This document shows positions 44,139-52,802 of a DNA stretch of 64,000 nt, piece by piece. The DNA is from Blastococcus saxobsidens. GTDB lineage: Bacteria > Actinomycetota > Actinomycetes > Mycobacteriales > Geodermatophilaceae. Made by a program: the position numbers and the translations under genes. The stretch spans positions 1-64,000 of the forward strand of contig NZ_POQT01000016.1 in the NCBI RefSeq assembly GCF_002938435.1. The letters run 5' to 3'. The notes under the pieces were generated by a model. The model made no database searches. It saw only the letters and a program-made list of their open reading frames with translations, and was not told where the DNA came from. The number at the start of each line of letters is the position of its first letter. The stretch's first letter is position 1.

Positions 44139-45923
44139 TCAGGACACCGCGGGCAGCGGCAGGGTCATGGTGAAGGTGGTGCCCTCACCCTCGGCACTGA
44201 CGAGGTCCAGCGAGCCGCCGTGGGCGGTGGTGATCGCCTTCGTGATCGTCAGCCCGAGGCCGACGCCCGGCACGGCGTTGCGCCGGGCGGTCGAGGACCG
44301 GAAGAACCGGGTGAAGAGTTCGCCCTGCTCGCCGGCGGGGATGCCCATGCCGGTGTCGGCCACCGACAGCAGCGCGACGGGGACGGCGCCGGGGCGCTCG
44401 GCGTCCACCACGGTGCGGTCCTCGGCCTGCCAGGCCCGGCGCACGGTGAGCCGCACCTGGCCGCCGCCCGGCGTGAACTTGACCGCGTTGGAAACCAGGT
44501 TGTCGCACGCCTGGCCGAGCCGGACGGCGTCGCCGGAGACGACGAGCCCGTCGGCCGGCACGTCCACGACGATGTCCACCCCGGCGTTGGCGGCGGACAC
44601 GCGAGCGGTCTCCTCCGCGGCCCACACCACGGCGGCGAGGTCGACGTCGGCGGGCTGCAGCGTGAACCGGCCGCTCTCCACCTGGGCCGTGAACAGCAGG
44701 TCGCCGACCAGACGGAGCAGTCGCTGGGCGTTGCGCTCCACGGTGGACAGGTACTGACGCTGCTCGTCGGTCAGCGGCTGGTCCTCGTCGTCCATGACCA
44801 GCTCGAGGTAGCCCAGGATCGAGCTGAGCGGCGTCCGCAGCTCGTGGCTGATGAGGCTCACGAACTGGTCCTTCATGCGTTCGGTGGCCCGGGTCTCGGT
44901 CATGTCGGTGCCGACGAAGTTCCAGCCGGCGTGCACCCCGCGGTCGTCCGACCGCGGGGTGACGGCGACGGAGACGGTGCGCTCGGTGCCGTCGGCGGCC
45001 ACGTAGGTCCAGTCACGGACGTCGCTGCCGGACTCGCCCGCGACCTGCACCAGGGCGGCCAGCGGCGTGGGGGCACCGCTGGTCTCGGCGGCGACCGCCA
45101 GTTCCTCGGGCTGGTGGAAGTCGAGGATCGAGCGCTTGCGCACCACGTCGGGCCGCAGCAGCCCGAGCATCCGTTCGGCACCGGGGTTCCAGACCCGGAT
45201 GGTGCCGTCGCGGTCGGTGCCGATGATGGACTGCTGGGTGACCGCGTCGATGACGCTGGTCATGGTCTGGGCGCGCGCGGCCAGGATGCGGGAGGCGGTG
45301 TCGAGCTCGTCGGCCCGGCTGCGGACCTGTTCCAGCAGCGCCGCCTGCTCCCGCTGCAGCCGGGTGATGTCGCCGGCCTGGGCGCGGAGGCGGCGGTGGT
45401 TCTCGTGCACCGCGAGGCTGCCGACCGCGACGACCAGCGGGGCGAGGGCCAGGGCCGCGGGCAGCGGCGCCGCGCCGCCGAAGGTGTCGCCCACCACGGC
45501 CGGGACGAGGAGCACCGCTTGGGCGCCGGCCACCGCGACGGGCACGCCGGCGCGGGTGCGGTGGGTGGCGAGCGCCCACGACGGGCCGGCGAGCAGGAGC
45601 AGCACCGACGCCGACGCCGTGCCGGCGTAGAGGGCGGCGACGCCGGCCAGTTGGGCGATCGGCAGGCCGAGAGCGGCCACGGTCGAGGCCGACCGCCGGG
45701 CGAACCAGGCGCCCGCCGTGGCCGCGAGGGCGGCGGTCAGGCCGGCGTAGGCGAGCGGAGCGTCCACGACCGGGACGACGCCGAGCAGGAGCAGGGCCGC
45801 GCCGGCCGCGAAGCCGACGGTGCTGGGGACCGGCCCGGAGGCGGCGGCCTGCCACGTGCGGTCGTCGGGGAGTCGTCGCCGGATCGGCTCGGTGGCGGGG
45901 CGGTCCAGGACGGCGAGGCTCAC
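44139..45923 (-). CDS. PAS sensor histidine kinase, membrane-bound
   Basis: 594 residues: about six membrane helices (35-190), a coiled-coil region, a PAS domain (about 235-355: QQSIIGTDRDGTIRVWNPGA), HisKA with SLISHELRTPLSSILGYLEL, and HATPase with NLVSNAVKFTPGG, DTGMGI and VGLGLTI. GTG 45923 overlaps the stop of the receiver gene by 4 bases, so the pair is co-expressed. Signal unknown. It is located just upstream of the TasA/SipW operon on the same strand and could control it. Confidence 0.92.
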   Translation of the reverse strand: MSLAVLDRPATEPIRRRLPDDRTWQAAASGPVPSTVGFAAGAALLLLGVVPVVDAPLAYAGLTAALAATAGAWFARRSASTVAALGLPIAQLAGVAALYAGTASASVLLLLAGPSWALATHRTRAGVPVAVAGAQAVLLVPAVVGDTFGGAAPLPAALALAPLVVAVGSLAVHENHRRLRAQAGDITRLQREQAALLEQVRSRADELDTASRILAARAQTMTSVIDAVTQQSIIGTDRDGTIRVWNPGAERMLGLLRPDVVRKRSILDFHQPEELAVAAETSGAPTPLAALVQVAGESGSDVRDWTYVAADGTERTVSVAVTPRSDDRGVHAGWNFVGTDMTETRATERMKDQFVSLISHELRTPLSSILGYLELVMDDEDQPLTDEQRQYLSTVERNAQRLLRLVGDLLFTAQVESGRFTLQPADVDLAAVVWAAEETARVSAANAGVDIVVDVPADGLVVSGDAVRLGQACDNLVSNAVKFTPGGGQVRLTVRRAWQAEDRTVVDAERPGAVPVALLSVADTGMGIPAGEQGELFTRFFRSSTARRNAVPGVGLGLTITKAITTAHGGSLDLVSAEGEGTTFTMTLPLPAVS

Positions 45924-46324
45924 GCCGGCACCCCGACGGTCAGCGCCTTCACCTGGTGCACCAGGCCGGCGACGGTGAACGGCTTGGCCAGGTAGGCGTC
46001 GGCGCCGGCGGACAGCCCGCGGGCGACCTCGTCGAGGGAGGCACCCGCCGACAGCAGGAGGATGCGGATGCCGGCGGTCCCGGGGTGTGCACGCAGTTCG
46101 GCGCAGACCTCCAGCCCGGTCGAACCCGGCATCGACACGTCGAGCACCGCCAGGTCGGGCAACTCGTCGCGAGCGGCGGCCAGCGCGAGCGCGCCGTCCG
46201 GGACGGAGGCGATCACGTCGCATCCGGCCTTGCGCACGGCCAGGCACACCAGAGCGCGGATGTCGTCCTCGTCGTCGGCCACCAGGACCCGGAAGGCACC
46301 GGGGGAGGGCAGGGGCGAGTCCAC
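45920..46324 (-). CDS. Single-domain response regulator
   Basis: 134 residues, receiver only: VLVADDEDDIRALV, phosphoacceptor Asp in AVLDVSMPGSTG, Ser in LLSAGAS and Lys in YLAKPFT. No output domain; acts through a partner. GTG 46324, coupled to the kinase by a 4-base overlap. Confidence 0.9.
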   Translation of the reverse strand: MDSPLPSPGAFRVLVADDEDDIRALVCLAVRKAGCDVIASVPDGALALAAARDELPDLAVLDVSMPGSTGLEVCAELRAHPGTAGIRILLLSAGASLDEVARGLSAGADAYLAKPFTVAGLVHQVKALTVGVPA

Positions 46325-46465
46325 GAGGGGCTCCCGTCGCTCGTGGCGCGACCGCGGGGGCGGTCACGGCCGGCTGGCTTCGTCCCCAGCAGGAACGGCG
46401 CGCCGGGACGGACCCTGCAGCCCGCGTCGGGAGGGCTCACCCGTCGGGGGGAGGCCCCCGGACAG

Positions 46466-46502
46466 CACTGCGCCCCGCCGGGCGGACCGGCGGGGCGCAG
46501 TG
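46466..46502. terminator. Strong hairpin terminator (16-bp perfect stem)
   Basis: CACTGCGCCCCGCCGG-GCGGA-CCGGCGGGGCGCAGTG, just downstream of the DUF3618 gene (minus strand), separating it from the receiver gene at 46324. Confidence 0.85.
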
Positions 46503-46533
46503 GCTGTGCAGCGGGTGTGCAGACCCGCGGATG

Positions 46534-47199
46534 TCAACTGGAGGACTGGCTCTGCACGGTCTCCTTGGACTGCTGGGCCTGGCCCTGCACGTCCTGGGCC
46601 GCGGACTGGCCCTCCTGCTTCACGGTCTCGGCCGCGTCCTGTGCGGTGGCCTTCACCTCTTCCACCGCCTGCTGGGCGGCCGGCTTGAGCTGGTCGCCGA
46701 TCTCCTGGGCGGCCTGCTTGGCCGGCGCGAGCAGCGTGTCCTTGTTCTCCCGCAGGGCCGTCTCGGCCTGCTGGGCGAGCTGCTGCTCCTTCTGCGAAGC
46801 GGGCAGCAGGCTGGACACGAGCCAGCCGACCCCGAAGGCGATCATCCCGGCCGCGAGGGGGTTGCCCTGGGTCTGGCGGATCACCTGGTCGGGCGCCTGC
46901 TGGACGGCGCCCACGGCGTTGTTCGCCGCGGACTGCACGCTGTCGGCCGCGTTGGAGGCGGCACCCTGCACGGAACCGGCCGCGTTGGAGGCCATGCCGT
47001 GCGCCTGGGACGAGGTGCCGTGGGCGGTGCCCATCACCTTGTCCTTGAGGCCACCGATCCGGCCCTTGGCCGCGGTCACCCGCCGGTCCATGACGCGGGA
47101 CGGGTTGACCTTCTCGTTGAGGGCGTCGACGTCGTAGCTGAGCTCGCGCCGCGTGTCCTCGATCTGTCGCCGGATGACGTCCGGGTCACTGCTGGTCAT
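46534..47199 (-). CDS. DUF3618-family membrane-associated protein
   Basis: 221 residues. Starts with the DUF3618 signature DPDVIRRQIEDTRRELSYDV, a long low-complexity Ala/Gln/Ser/Asn helical region with repeats (SNAAGSVQGAASNAADSVQ), one membrane helix (GMIAFGVGWLVSSLLPAS), and a second Ala/Gln-rich amphipathic helix resembling LEA or apolipoprotein-like repeats (KQAAQEIGDQLKPAAQQAVE). Found in actinobacteria together with DUF1469, as here; thought to act in envelope stress. Last gene of the operon, ends at a strong terminator. Confidence 0.85.
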   Translation of the reverse strand: MTSSDPDVIRRQIEDTRRELSYDVDALNEKVNPSRVMDRRVTAAKGRIGGLKDKVMGTAHGTSSQAHGMASNAAGSVQGAASNAADSVQSAANNAVGAVQQAPDQVIRQTQGNPLAAGMIAFGVGWLVSSLLPASQKEQQLAQQAETALRENKDTLLAPAKQAAQEIGDQLKPAAQQAVEEVKATAQDAAETVKQEGQSAAQDVQGQAQQSKETVQSQSSS

Positions 47200-47243
47200 G
47201 TCTATCGGCTCCTGCCGTGTCGAGATAAGTCAGCGGTCGGGGG

Positions 47244-47765
47244 TCAGTGGGGCTTGAGGGCGCCGGGCACCTGCTGCAGCGTGTCGACGGTCCGCTCGGG
47301 CTTCGGGTTCACCTGCTGGAACTTCTTCTTCCCCATCAGGCCGGCGACTGCGCCGACGACGCCCCAGAGGACGGCGACGATCAGGCTGGCCCACCCGGTG
47401 GGGATGGCGCTGGCCAGCGCCCACATCAGGGCGAGGGAGAGGAACAGCGCCACCATGTAGCCGGCGAACCCGGCCAGACCGAACAGCCCGGCGCCCGTGC
47501 CGGCCTTCTTCGCCTCGGCCTTCATCTCGACCTTGGCGAGCTCGAGCTCCTGGCGCATCAGCGTGGACAGGTCCTTGCTGACCTCGCCGATCAGCTGGCC
47601 GACCGAGGTGCCCTCGACGTCGGGCCGGCCGGAGGCGGTCGTCGGCGTGCCCAGGTCACCGCTGTGCTGGCCCTGGGAGTAGTCGGCCGCGTAGTTCTGC
47701 GCAGCCGGCTCGCCGTACTCCTGCGATGTCCCCGCGGCGGTGGCCCCGGTGTACGGAGAGCTCAT
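47244..47765 (-). CDS. DUF1469 / holin-superfamily III (YqjE-like) membrane protein
   Basis: 173 residues. Gln/Tyr/Thr-rich N-terminus, then VGQLIGEVSKDLSTLMRQEL, the DUF1469 start, an amphipathic ELAKVEMKAEAKKA helix, and two membrane helices (AGYMVALFLSLALMWALA; SLIVAVLWGVVGAVAGLMG). Function in cell envelope unknown. Starts 1 base after the stop of the upstream gene and precedes DUF3618: an operon of three. Confidence 0.88.
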   Translation of the reverse strand: MSSPYTGATAAGTSQEYGEPAAQNYAADYSQGQHSGDLGTPTTASGRPDVEGTSVGQLIGEVSKDLSTLMRQELELAKVEMKAEAKKAGTGAGLFGLAGFAGYMVALFLSLALMWALASAIPTGWASLIVAVLWGVVGAVAGLMGKKKFQQVNPKPERTVDTLQQVPGALKPH

Positions 47766-47766
47766 G

Positions 47767-48561
47767 TCAGCCCACCTCACCAGGCCGGCGAGCCGGGTCG
47801 TCCCAGCCCGCGGGCGTGGTCGGCGGGACCATGCTGCCGCTCGGCGGAACCGTGCCGTACGGCGGCGGGGGCAGCGGTGCGCCGGTGCCCGTCGTCGTGC
47901 CGGTGGTGGCGCTCGAGTAGTCGGAGTAGGTGGGGGTCGGGTCCACGTAGTTCGTGGTGCCCCCGTAGGTGCCGGTGGTCCCGTAGGTACCGGTGCCCGT
48001 GGTGCCGGAGTCGTTGTGCGCGGCCTTGACGCCGCTGGTCAGCCGACCGGCGAGCACACCCGCGGCGGCGGCACCGAGCAGGAACAGCCCGGGCTTGCGG
48101 CGGGCGAAGGAACGAACCTCGTCCAGCAGCTGGGCCGGCTCGCGGTTCTGCAGCTTGTCGGCGAAGCCCTCGACCATGCCCGAGGCCTGCTGGAGCAGGT
48201 CGCGAGCGGGGCCAGGAGCACCTTCGCTGGTGCCGTCGGCGAGGCTGCGGAGCTCCTGGGCCAGCGAGGTCAGCCCGGTCGCAGCCTTCTGCTGCTGGCT
48301 GACCGCCTGGTCCTTGAGCTGGGCGCGACCCTGGTCGAGCAGGTCCTTGGCCTGGCGCTGGGTCTCGCCCACCACCTGCTTGGCCTGGTCGCCGGCGGTC
48401 GCAGCCACCTGGCTGCCGGCCTGCGCCGCGGTCTGCCCGACGTTGCGGGCCTCGTCCTTGGCCGTGTCGGCCTTCGTCTGGCCGGACGTGGAACTGGGGG
48501 AGTGGGCGCCCGTGTCGGCGGGAGCCGGCGGGGGGAACGGGGTGTCGATGGAGTGAGTCAT
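47767..48561 (-). CDS. Apolipoprotein-like helical membrane protein
   Basis: 264 residues. Pro/Ala-rich start, a long amphipathic Ala/Gln/Lys helix of LEA-like type (QAAQAGSQVAATAGDQAKQV), one membrane helix (PGLFLLGAAAAGVLAGRLTS), then a Gly/Thr/Tyr/Pro-rich C-terminal tail with GTYGTTGTYGGTT repeats. GAGGAGG before ATG 48561. First gene of the operon with DUF1469 and DUF3618. Likely envelope or desiccation stress function by composition only. Confidence 0.8.
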   Translation of the reverse strand: MTHSIDTPFPPPAPADTGAHSPSSTSGQTKADTAKDEARNVGQTAAQAGSQVAATAGDQAKQVVGETQRQAKDLLDQGRAQLKDQAVSQQQKAATGLTSLAQELRSLADGTSEGAPGPARDLLQQASGMVEGFADKLQNREPAQLLDEVRSFARRKPGLFLLGAAAAGVLAGRLTSGVKAAHNDSGTTGTGTYGTTGTYGGTTNYVDPTPTYSDYSSATTGTTTGTGAPLPPPPYGTVPPSGSMVPPTTPAGWDDPARRPGEVG

Positions 48562-48862
48562 CGGTCCTCCTCGGCATGCATCGTGGTCGGTGGAGGCGCT
48601 ACCCCAGCGGCATCGCGGCACACATCCGACCGGTTCCTGACCTGGCCGGAGAGCCGCTCTGTCAGCGGGCCAGCGCCGCTGTTCTCGGGCGGCAGAGCTG
48701 ACGAAGTCCACCCGGCGCATCCGTGCGGTCCGGGGCGGGATCGGGGGGGGGACAGGGAAGTGCAGCGCCGTGCGCTGCGCCGTCCTTCTGCCGCTCGGCT
48801 AGAGCGCCGTTCCTCGCGGAGGGTCAGGTACCCCGCCAACAGGTGGTGCGAAACCGGAATGA

Positions 48863-49684
48863 TCAGTTCGGCCAGGAAAAGCGCGGCACGCGGCGCTCGG
48901 TGAATGCCCGCACGCCCTCGGCCAGCTCGCCTGCGGCGATGGTCTCCCGGTACCGGGACGCGGCGACCGCCTCGCCGTCGTCACCGAGGGTGAGTGCGGC
49001 GACGACCTCCTTGGTGGCCCGCTGGGTGAGGGCCGAACGGGAGGCCAGCACGTCGGCGAAGCGCCGCACCTCCTCCTCCAGGCCGTCGGCCTCCACCACC
49101 TGGTCGACCAGCCCGGTGCGCAGTGCCGTCGGGGCGTCCAGCAGTTCCCCGCTGTAGAGCAGGTACTTGGTCGTGGCCGGACCGACGAGGTCGAGCAGTG
49201 CCCGGGTGGAGGACGGCGTGTAGACGATGCCGACCTTCGCCGGCGTCACCCCGAACACCGCCGTCGGGTCGGCGAACCGCAGGTCGCAGCAGGTGGCCAG
49301 CTCGACGCCGCCGCCGATGCAGTGCCCCCGCACCATCGCCAGCGTCGGCTTGGGGAAGTCGCGCAGCGCCGCCTGGGCGGCGAGGTTGTGCCGTCGGACG
49401 TCGGCCATCGGGTCGGCCGGGTCGTCACCGCGCAGCAGGTCGGTGATGTCGGCGCCGGCGCAGAAGCTGGGTCCCTCGCCGGTGACGACGAGCACGCGGA
49501 CGGAGGCGTCGGCGGCCAGCGGTGCGAGCACGCCGGGCAGGGCGGCCCACATGCCGACGGTCATCGCGTTGCGCTTCTCCGGGCGGTCGATGGTCAGCGT
49601 GGCCACCTGCCCGTCCCGGGTGACCCGGAGGTTGGTGGCCCCCGTGCAGGGGCCCGACGCGAGCGTGCGAGTGGTGGGGGGCAT
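48863..49684 (-). CDS. Enoyl-CoA hydratase/isomerase family protein
   Basis: 273 residues, crotonase fold: RPEKRNAMT, oxyanion-hole GEGPSFCAGADI and HCIGGGVELATCCDLRFA. Of the two Glu residues used for hydration, the first (GGGVEL) is present but the second, normally in FGxPE, is replaced (FGVTPAKVGIV), so the protein may not be a true hydratase. AAGGA precedes ATG 49684. It stands alone. Confidence 0.85.
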   Translation of the reverse strand: MPPTTRTLASGPCTGATNLRVTRDGQVATLTIDRPEKRNAMTVGMWAALPGVLAPLAADASVRVLVVTGEGPSFCAGADITDLLRGDDPADPMADVRRHNLAAQAALRDFPKPTLAMVRGHCIGGGVELATCCDLRFADPTAVFGVTPAKVGIVYTPSSTRALLDLVGPATTKYLLYSGELLDAPTALRTGLVDQVVEADGLEEEVRRFADVLASRSALTQRATKEVVAALTLGDDGEAVAASRYRETIAAGELAEGVRAFTERRVPRFSWPN

Positions 49685-49697
49685 GGGGGTCCTTCTG

Positions 49698-50615
49698 TCA
49701 GCCGAGGTCGTCCGTGGCGAAGGTGTCGCAGGCACGCGGGTCACCGGTCTCGTACCCGGTCCGGAACCAGAGCTGGCGCTGCTCGGAGGAGCCGTGGGTG
49801 AAGGCGTCCTGATCGACGGTCCCACCGCCCAGGTTCTCCTGGATGAAGTCGTCGCCGATGCGGCCGGCGGCGTCGAGGGCCCGGTTGATGTCGTCCTCGG
49901 TGATCTCGGCGATCAGCGGCTGACCGGAGTCGTCGGGCACGGTCTCGGCGTGGTCGGCCCACGCCCCGGCGTAGCAGTCGGCCTGCAGCTCCAGGCGCAC
50001 CGTGCCGCTGGCCGGACCGGTCTCGCCCGGGGTGACCTGCCGGTTGGTGCCCAGCAGGTTCTGGACGTGGTGGGCGTACTCGTGGGCGATGATGTAGGCG
50101 TTGACGAACAGCCCGCCCTGCGCGCCGAACTGCTGCTCCAGCTGGTCGAAGAAGCTGAGGTCGATGTACACGAGCTGGTCCGCAGGGCAGTAGAACGGGC
50201 CCGACCCGCTGGTCGCACCGCCGCAGCTGGTCTGCACCGAACCGGAGAAGAACACCGTCTGCGTGGGGACGTACCGCTCCCCGAGCGTGCGGCTCCAGAA
50301 GTCCTGGACCGACTCGATGTCGGCCACGACGGCGCACTCGACGGACTCGTTGGCGTCCGCCCCCGTGCGGCAGTTCTGCTCGAGCCGCGCGTTGTCGGTG
50401 GTCTGCCCCTCGCCGAGCCCGGACAGGGTGCCGAGCCCCGGGCCCGCGCCCTCGCCGCCGCCCCCCAGCACCTGGATGAGCACCACCACGACGAGCCCGA
50501 CGAGACCGAGCCCGCCACCGCCGACCGCCACGCCACGGCGGCCCCCGAACCCGCCGCCGCCCCGCACGTCCCGCACGTTGGACGTGTCGAGGCTGCCGCC
50601 CTCGCTGTACCGCAT
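49698..50615 (-). CDS. Neutral zinc metallopeptidase (YpfJ family)
   Basis: 305 residues: Gly-rich cytosolic start, one membrane helix (GLVGLVVVVLIQVLGGG), then an extracytoplasmic metallopeptidase with AHEYAHHVQNLLG (HExxH) and EADCYAGAWA-type third ligand region (LELQADCYAGAWAD). Family known as putative neutral zinc metallopeptidase; substrate unknown. ATG 50615. Upstream neighbour gene is convergently separate. Confidence 0.9.
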   Translation of the reverse strand: MRYSEGGSLDTSNVRDVRGGGGFGGRRGVAVGGGGLGLVGLVVVVLIQVLGGGGEGAGPGLGTLSGLGEGQTTDNARLEQNCRTGADANESVECAVVADIESVQDFWSRTLGERYVPTQTVFFSGSVQTSCGGATSGSGPFYCPADQLVYIDLSFFDQLEQQFGAQGGLFVNAYIIAHEYAHHVQNLLGTNRQVTPGETGPASGTVRLELQADCYAGAWADHAETVPDDSGQPLIAEITEDDINRALDAAGRIGDDFIQENLGGGTVDQDAFTHGSSEQRQLWFRTGYETGDPRACDTFATDDLG

Positions 50616-50711
50616 GCCCGGTGTTCCTCCCGTCGATCAGCCGCCCGAACCGTGCCACCGGTCCCGGGGGGCCGCGACTCGGGTCGTCGAGCCGGGCGGC
50701 CGCCGCCGTCC

Positions 50712-50717
50712 TAGATT
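50712..50717 (+). promoter_or_regulatory. -10 element of leaderless gene (candidate)
   Basis: TAGATT with its last base 7 bases before ATG 50724, leaderless geometry; no Shine-Dalgarno sequence is present. Confidence 0.5.
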
Positions 50718-50723
50718 CGGGGC

Positions 50724-51170
50724 ATGCCGCTGGAGGGTGAGTACGAGCCGAGTCCGCAGCAGTGGGTCCGCGACCAGGTGGAGCGCTACGAGGCCACGGG
50801 CGGCCGGGAGGCCAACACCCTGCGGGACACCGGCCTGCCGGTCGTCATCTTCAGCACCCGCGGCGCGAAGAGCGGGAAGGTGCGCAAGCAGCCGCTGATG
50901 CGGGTCGAGCACGAGGGCGTCTACGCCATGGTCGGCTCCCAGGGCGGTGCGCCGACGGACCCGGCCTGGGTGGCCAACCTGCGCGCCCGTCCCGACCAGG
51001 TCACCGTGCAGGACGGGCCGGAGCCGTGGGACGGCGTCGCCAGGGAGATCTCCGGCGAGGAGCGCGCCCGGTGGTGGGAGCGCGCAGTGGCGGCCTACCC
51101 GCCCTACGCCGAGTACCAGCAGAAGACCGACCGGCGGATCCCGGTCTTCCTCGTCGAGCGGCGCGGCTGA
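50724..51170 (+). CDS. Deazaflavin (F420)-dependent nitroreductase family protein
   Basis: 148 residues of the DDN/Rv3547-like split beta-barrel family: VVIFSTRGAKSGKVRKQPLM, VGSQGGAPTDPAWVANLRAR and a C-terminal RIPVFLVER. Members bind F420 (or FMN) and reduce quinones or nitro compounds. ATG 50724 follows a TAGATT -10 hexamer with no leader. Convergent with the winged-helix gene, 7 bases apart. Confidence 0.9.
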   Translation: MPLEGEYEPSPQQWVRDQVERYEATGGREANTLRDTGLPVVIFSTRGAKSGKVRKQPLMRVEHEGVYAMVGSQGGAPTDPAWVANLRARPDQVTVQDGPEPWDGVAREISGEERARWWERAVAAYPPYAEYQQKTDRRIPVFLVERRG

Positions 51171-51177
51171 CGGCTAG

Positions 51178-52239
51178 CTAGGGCAGCGCCGCGGCCAACG
51201 AGGGGACGGCGGCGGCGAGCCCGTCGTCCCCCGGCTCGAAGAGCTCCGCGACGGCGGTGCGCCGGCGGCCCGTGCCGGTCCACCGCCAGGTGCCCACGAT
51301 CCGTCCGTCCCTGACCACGGTCGGCCGGAAGACGCCGTTGCGCCCCGGCGCGATCCGCTCGGCGAAACGTGGGTCGAGGACCGCGCCGCGGTCGGCGTAA
51401 CCCAGCACGAACTCGTCGAAACCGGGCAGCAGTCGAACGGCCCGGGCCGCGTCGCGGTGGACCCGGAGCAGGTCGGGCAGCCCCGGGTCGAGGAGGTGCT
51501 CGGTGCCGTCCACCTCCAGCCGGGCCAGCCGGTCCCCGGCGGCCGCCACCCCGGTCCGGACGTCGCGCACGGTGCTGCCGGCCCAGCGGACGAGGTCGGC
51601 CACGGTGGCCGGGCCGTGCCCGCGGAAGAAGCGCAGCGCGAGCTCGGCCAGGGCCTCCTCGCCCTGCAGCCGCCGGGGGGCACGCACCCACTCGTCGAGC
51701 AGGACGAACTGCTGCTCGCCGTCGTCGGTGGGCCCGAGGCAGAGCGTCCCCGTCTGGGCCAGGAACCACAGCAGGTGGTAGCCCCGCTGACCGGTGGTGG
51801 AGACGCCCCCGGCGTCGATGGCCGCGAGCAGGCCGGTGCGGGAGAGCCGCCGGCCCCCGGAGAGGACGGCGACCGCGATGTCGCGGGCGCGCTCGGCCTG
51901 CTCCTCGGTGAGCTCCAGTGCGGCCCGGCGCCTCGCCAGACCGGTGAGGGCCCGCGGACCGAGCAGCTCCAGCAGCCACGGGAGGTCCTCGGCGAGCAGC
52001 AGGTGCAGCGTTCCCCGCATCGGCCACGACCGCACGACCGTGCCCCCGTCCAGCGCCGCCAGCACGTCCTCGCGCCGGTGGCCCGCGGCACGCAGGGCCA
52101 CGGAGGTCACCGCGCCGGGGAAGTCCTGCCCCTGCACGGCGGCGAGCCGGCGCACGGCGGCCGCCGGGTCCTCCGCCGGGGGGCCTGCCAGCTGCTGGGC
52201 CACCAGACGCATCAGGGCGAGGTCGCGCAGGCTGGTCAC
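51178..52239 (-). CDS. Winged-helix DNA-binding protein (HTH_42/AlkZ-like)
   Basis: 353 residues of the HTH_42 family: LRDLALMRLVAQQLAG, AVRRLAAVQGQDFPGAVTSV, SWPMRGTLHLLLAEDLPWLL, and C-terminal FRPTVVRDGRIVGTWRW. The Q-D-F near residue 40 corresponds to the QxQ/QxD catalytic motif of AlkX/YcaQ-type DNA glycosylases, so base-repair activity is possible. GTG 52239 is chosen from the family start; the frame is open further upstream. Confidence 0.85.
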   Translation of the reverse strand: MTSLRDLALMRLVAQQLAGPPAEDPAAAVRRLAAVQGQDFPGAVTSVALRAAGHRREDVLAALDGGTVVRSWPMRGTLHLLLAEDLPWLLELLGPRALTGLARRRAALELTEEQAERARDIAVAVLSGGRRLSRTGLLAAIDAGGVSTTGQRGYHLLWFLAQTGTLCLGPTDDGEQQFVLLDEWVRAPRRLQGEEALAELALRFFRGHGPATVADLVRWAGSTVRDVRTGVAAAGDRLARLEVDGTEHLLDPGLPDLLRVHRDAARAVRLLPGFDEFVLGYADRGAVLDPRFAERIAPGRNGVFRPTVVRDGRIVGTWRWTGTGRRRTAVAELFEPGDDGLAAAVPSLAAALP

Positions 52240-52316
52240 GCGCCCACGGTCGCAGGCGGGTACGACGTCGCGGAAGCGACTTCCCGGCGGACGTTCCCGG
52301 TAGCCTCCGGACCGTG

Positions 52317-52439
52317 ATGGGGATGGGTGGAGCCGGAGGACGCGACGCGGAGCGACGGCGCAGGTTGATCGCCTCGCTCGTCGTCCTGGCGATGGTCCTC
52401 GCGGCCGGCGCGACGGTGCTGTCGATCGCTCTGGGCTGA
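52317..52439 (+). CDS. Single-helix small membrane protein (40 aa)
   Basis: MGMGGAGGRDAERRRRLIAS, then LVVLAMVLAAGATVLSIALG and stop: basic head and one membrane helix. A TAGCCT hexamer at 52301-52306 lies 7 bases before GTG 52314 and 10 before ATG 52317, suggesting leaderless expression. Divergent from the winged-helix gene. Composition is convincing but such a short ORF remains a prediction. Confidence 0.5.
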   Translation: MGMGGAGGRDAERRRRLIASLVVLAMVLAAGATVLSIALG

Positions 52440-52551
52440 GGGCTGCGCGGCGCCGGAGATCGACGGTCATGGTCGGCCACGGACTGGTGCCCCACCGGCC
52501 GAGGTCGACGGGCCGTACCTGCCCGAGGCCAGGGCGGGGCGGCCGGGCAAG

Positions 52552-52679
52552 GTCTCGTGCGGGAAGGGCTGCATCCGGTTCCCGTCCCTGACACCGTCGA
52601 CACCGTCGAGCTGGGCGCCCTGCTGCGCGACGCGGTGGCCGCCACGCACGCCGGCGCCGACGCCTTTCCCGCGTCCTGA
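52552..52679 (+). pseudogene. Relic of a DUF1801-family gene (C-terminal end, frameshifted)
   Basis: One frame reads SCGKGCIRFPSL, matching the GKSCLRxKxL block of DUF1801; the next frame continues DTVDTVELGALLRDAVAATH and stops, matching the family's final helix. The N-terminal domain is absent from the preceding 110 bases. A broken gene. Confidence 0.5.
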
Positions 52680-52802
52680 GGTGAGACCGGCGGGTTCCCG
52701 CGGTGACCTAGGTCCCTGGTCTCCGGCGATGCGGTACGGCACCGTATGGGAATCGCCGGGCCGACCGGCCGGCGATCCCCTCGAAAGACGTGAGGACCGT
52801 CC

